From NCBI GenBank assembly GCA_024711185.1, contig JANJTI010000145.1, positions 1 to 9,637 on the forward strand: a stretch of 9,637 bases of DNA, read 5' to 3'. Of the stretch, positions 7,865 through 9,637 are shown one piece after another. Made by a program: the position numbers and the translations under genes. The notes under the pieces are model-generated. The model saw only the letters and a list, made by a program, of their open reading frames with translations, did not search any database and was not told the DNA's origin. The DNA is from Brevundimonas sp. (GTDB lineage Bacteria > Pseudomonadota > Alphaproteobacteria > Caulobacterales > Caulobacteraceae). Every line of letters starts with the position of its first letter. Positions within the stretch are counted from its first letter, which is position 1.

Positions 7865-9637
7865 CTAGAAGTTCGCCGTGACGCCGAAGAAGAAGTAACG
7901 GCCCAGCGCGTCGTACAGCTGCGGGTAGGTGTTGCCGTTGCCGGTCGTACCCACGCTGTAGGACAGCGGCGGATCGCTATCCAGGACGTTGTTCACGCCG
8001 GCGCGGAGCGTGACGGTGTCACGCACCTGCCAGGTCGCGGCCAGGTCCAGGTAGTTCTTCGCATCGAAGTAGCGGTCGATCCGCGGCGCGCTGTTGTTCA
8101 GCGAGCCGTCGGCGCCGAGCACGGCGATCTCGACTTCGCCGAAGTGACGCCAGGTCGCGGACAGATCCACATCCCACGGCGACATCCAGGTCATGCGGGC
8201 GCGGTGACGCCACTCGGGGTTCGGCACGCCGCACTGGTTGGCGTAGAAGCCCGTGCAGTCGTAGACCGAGTTCGACTGGCCGGCGCCGGTGTCGGTGACC
8301 AGCTCGTTGAGCCAGGTGCCGACGAACGAGAAGGCCAGCGAGCCGTACGACGGCGCGCCCCAGTCTTCGAGATCGACGCCGTAGTTGGCGTTGATGTCGA
8401 CGCCCGAGGTCTGGAAGCCGCCGATGTTGATGTTCAGGTCCTCGACGTTGCCGTCGCCGACCCACAGCTGACCGCCCGCGTTGCGGTTGATGCGGTTACA
8501 GGCGTCCGCATCGCCCTGGTCGTAGCAGAGGCTCAGGGTGTTGAGGGCGCCCAGCGTCTGGATCGCGCCGTCGACCTGGATGTCGAACCAGTCGACCGAC
8601 AGGTTGAAGCGCGGCAGGAACGAGGGCGTCCAGACGGCGCCGATGGTGAAGGTGTCGGCCTCTTCCGGACGCAGGTCGGGGTTGCCGCCCTGCAGGAAGT
8701 TGTACTGGCCGGCGGGGCTGTTCAGGGCGCCGCTGTCCGACTGGGCGTTGGTCACCTGCCACGGGTTGGAGCCGATGCACGAAGCCGGGACGCTGTTGTT
8801 CAGCGCGCCGTCGTCGTTCAGGTCGTCGCAGGGATCGAAGTCCATGTCGAACAGGTTGAAGCCCTGGGCGGTGAACAGCTCGATCACGTTCGGAGCCCGG
8901 ACCGCGCGCGAGTAGGAGGCGCGGAAGCGGATGTCCTCGACCGGGGCGTAGTCGGCGCCGATCTTGTACGTGTCGGTGCCGAAGTTCTCGTACTCGGACC
9001 GGCGGTAGGCGCCGTCGATCGAGGCCGAGTAGGCCCACGGCTGGTCGTCGGCCAGCGGCAGCTGGAACTCGCCGAAGACTTCCGCGACGTCGGTGTCGCC
9101 GGTGAAGCCGATGGTCGGGCCGCCCTGACCGGCGCCGTCGCCGGTGGCGAAGGCGTTGTCGGTGACCGAACCCAGGGCGTCGCGGCGATATTCGGCGCCG
9201 AAGGCGACCTGCAGGGTGCGCGAGGCGGTCGGCATCGACCAGCCCGTGTCGCCGGTGATGGCGCCGGTGATGACCTGCTGGGTCGTCTCACCGGTCTGGA
9301 TCAGCGGGATCTGCAGGTAGTCGAGCGCTTCCTGGGTCACGCCGCCCGGCGTGAACACGTTGTACGGCACACAGGTCGCGTCCGTGCCGTCGACGACCGA
9401 GCGACAGGTCGGCGTGCCGCCGACGTTGATGACGTCGAGGGCGCGGGTCAGGCGGGTGACCGAGAAGTCGTTGAGATAGGTCCGGGCCAGACGGACGCGC
9501 GAGAACTGCGCGGCCACGTCATAGTTCCAGCCGGGCATGAACTCGCCACGGACGCCGACCACGCCCCGGTAGGAGGTGTAGTTGATCGAGTCCTGGCGGC
9601 CGCCGCCCTCGACGTTGCGGCGGGCGATGTACAGGGT
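7865..9637 (-). CDS. TonB-dependent outer-membrane receptor, C-terminal 590 residues (5' end outside window)
   Basis: The reading frame is open to the right edge (first codons give TLYIARRNVEGGG) and ends at TAG 7867-7865. It holds most of a 22-stranded beta-barrel: alternating aromatic strands, RASYSRAVRAPNVIELF, the conserved NPDLRPEEADTFTIGAVW block, GVNNVLDSDPP near the end, and a terminal strand LGRYFFFGVTANF ending in Phe, as outer-membrane assembly requires. The signal peptide, TonB box and plug are upstream and not visible. Four cysteine pairs lie in predicted surface loops, one with an Asp-rich run (FDMDFDPCDDLNDDG). The protein should import a large or scarce nutrient using TonB energy. 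The substrate is unknown, and nearness to B12-dependent metH is not evidence for cobalamin. An internal GTG at 9562 is not the real start. Confidence 0.93.
   Translation of the reverse strand, partial: TLYIARRNVEGGGRQDSINYTSYRGVVGVRGEFMPGWNYDVAAQFSRVRLARTYLNDFSVTRLTRALDVINVGGTPTCRSVVDGTDATCVPYNVFTPGGVTQEALDYLQIPLIQTGETTQQVITGAITGDTGWSMPTASRTLQVAFGAEYRRDALGSVTDNAFATGDGAGQGGPTIGFTGDTDVAEVFGEFQLPLADDQPWAYSASIDGAYRRSEYENFGTDTYKIGADYAPVEDIRFRASYSRAVRAPNVIELFTAQGFNLFDMDFDPCDDLNDDGALNNSVPASCIGSNPWQVTNAQSDSGALNSPAGQYNFLQGGNPDLRPEEADTFTIGAVWTPSFLPRFNLSVDWFDIQVDGAIQTLGALNTLSLCYDQGDADACNRINRNAGGQLWVGDGNVEDLNINIGGFQTSGVDINANYGVDLEDWGAPSYGSLAFSFVGTWLNELVTDTGAGQSNSVYDCTGFYANQCGVPNPEWRHRARMTWMSPWDVDLSATWRHFGEVEIAVLGADGSLNNSAPRIDRYFDAKNYLDLAATWQVRDTVTLRAGVNNVLDSDPPLSYSVGTTGNGNTYPQLYDALGRYFFFGVTANF

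Noticed and set aside
7865..9637. Receptor as the cobalamin importer BtuB feeding methionine synthase
   Set aside because: There is no cobalamin riboswitch or B12 gene beside it, it is on the opposite strand behind a terminator, and its sequence reads as a generic TonB receptor. The plug is not visible.

Overview
The window is high-GC bacterial DNA from a member of the Alphaproteobacteria. Caulobacterales (Caulobacter/Brevundimonas type) is my best guess. That placement is inferred from the GC-rich third codon positions, a methionine synthase split into two genes, an ArsR regulator fused to a methyltransferase in front of metF, and a large TonB-dependent receptor. I could not run a search.

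Left part (1-1180, + strand): the last 72 codons of an unrecognised gene, then a complete D-2-hydroxyacid dehydrogenase of the glyoxylate/hydroxypyruvate reductase type. A 359-base gap (1181-1539) follows. It holds a short 8-base-period tandem repeat, a 17-base palindrome with neighbouring half copies, and, at its right end, an AT-rich island with a perfect 8+6+8 inverted repeat only 4 bases from the next start codon.

Centre (1540-7157, + strand): a tightly packed four-gene methionine-cycle operon. The order is an ArsR-type regulator fused to a SAM-dependent methyltransferase domain (SahR-like), metF, the homocysteine-binding part of MetH (355 aa), and the folate/cobalamin/SAM-activation part of MetH (884 aa). 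The junctions are a 1-base gap, a 4-base ATGA overlap and a 1-base TAGTG overlap. MetF makes 5-methyl-tetrahydrofolate. The two MetH polypeptides together use it to methylate homocysteine through cobalamin. The first gene probably senses SAH or SAM and represses its own operon through the inverted repeat, which overlaps the likely -10 element. The first mRNA may be leaderless.

Right part (7158-9637, - strand): convergent with metH is a small secreted protein of unknown function (178 aa). Upstream of it is a textbook intrinsic terminator (12-bp stem, UUCG loop, five Ts) that ends a TonB-dependent receptor. The receptor runs off the right edge, leaving its C-terminal 590 residues, which are most of the beta-barrel with four cysteine pairs.

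I found no tRNA, rRNA, insertion sequence, CRISPR array, phage gene or riboswitch that I could support. The most interesting unit is the regulator, its operator and the split metH operon. Close relatives of this arrangement are, as far as I know, already described, so I do not claim a new system.
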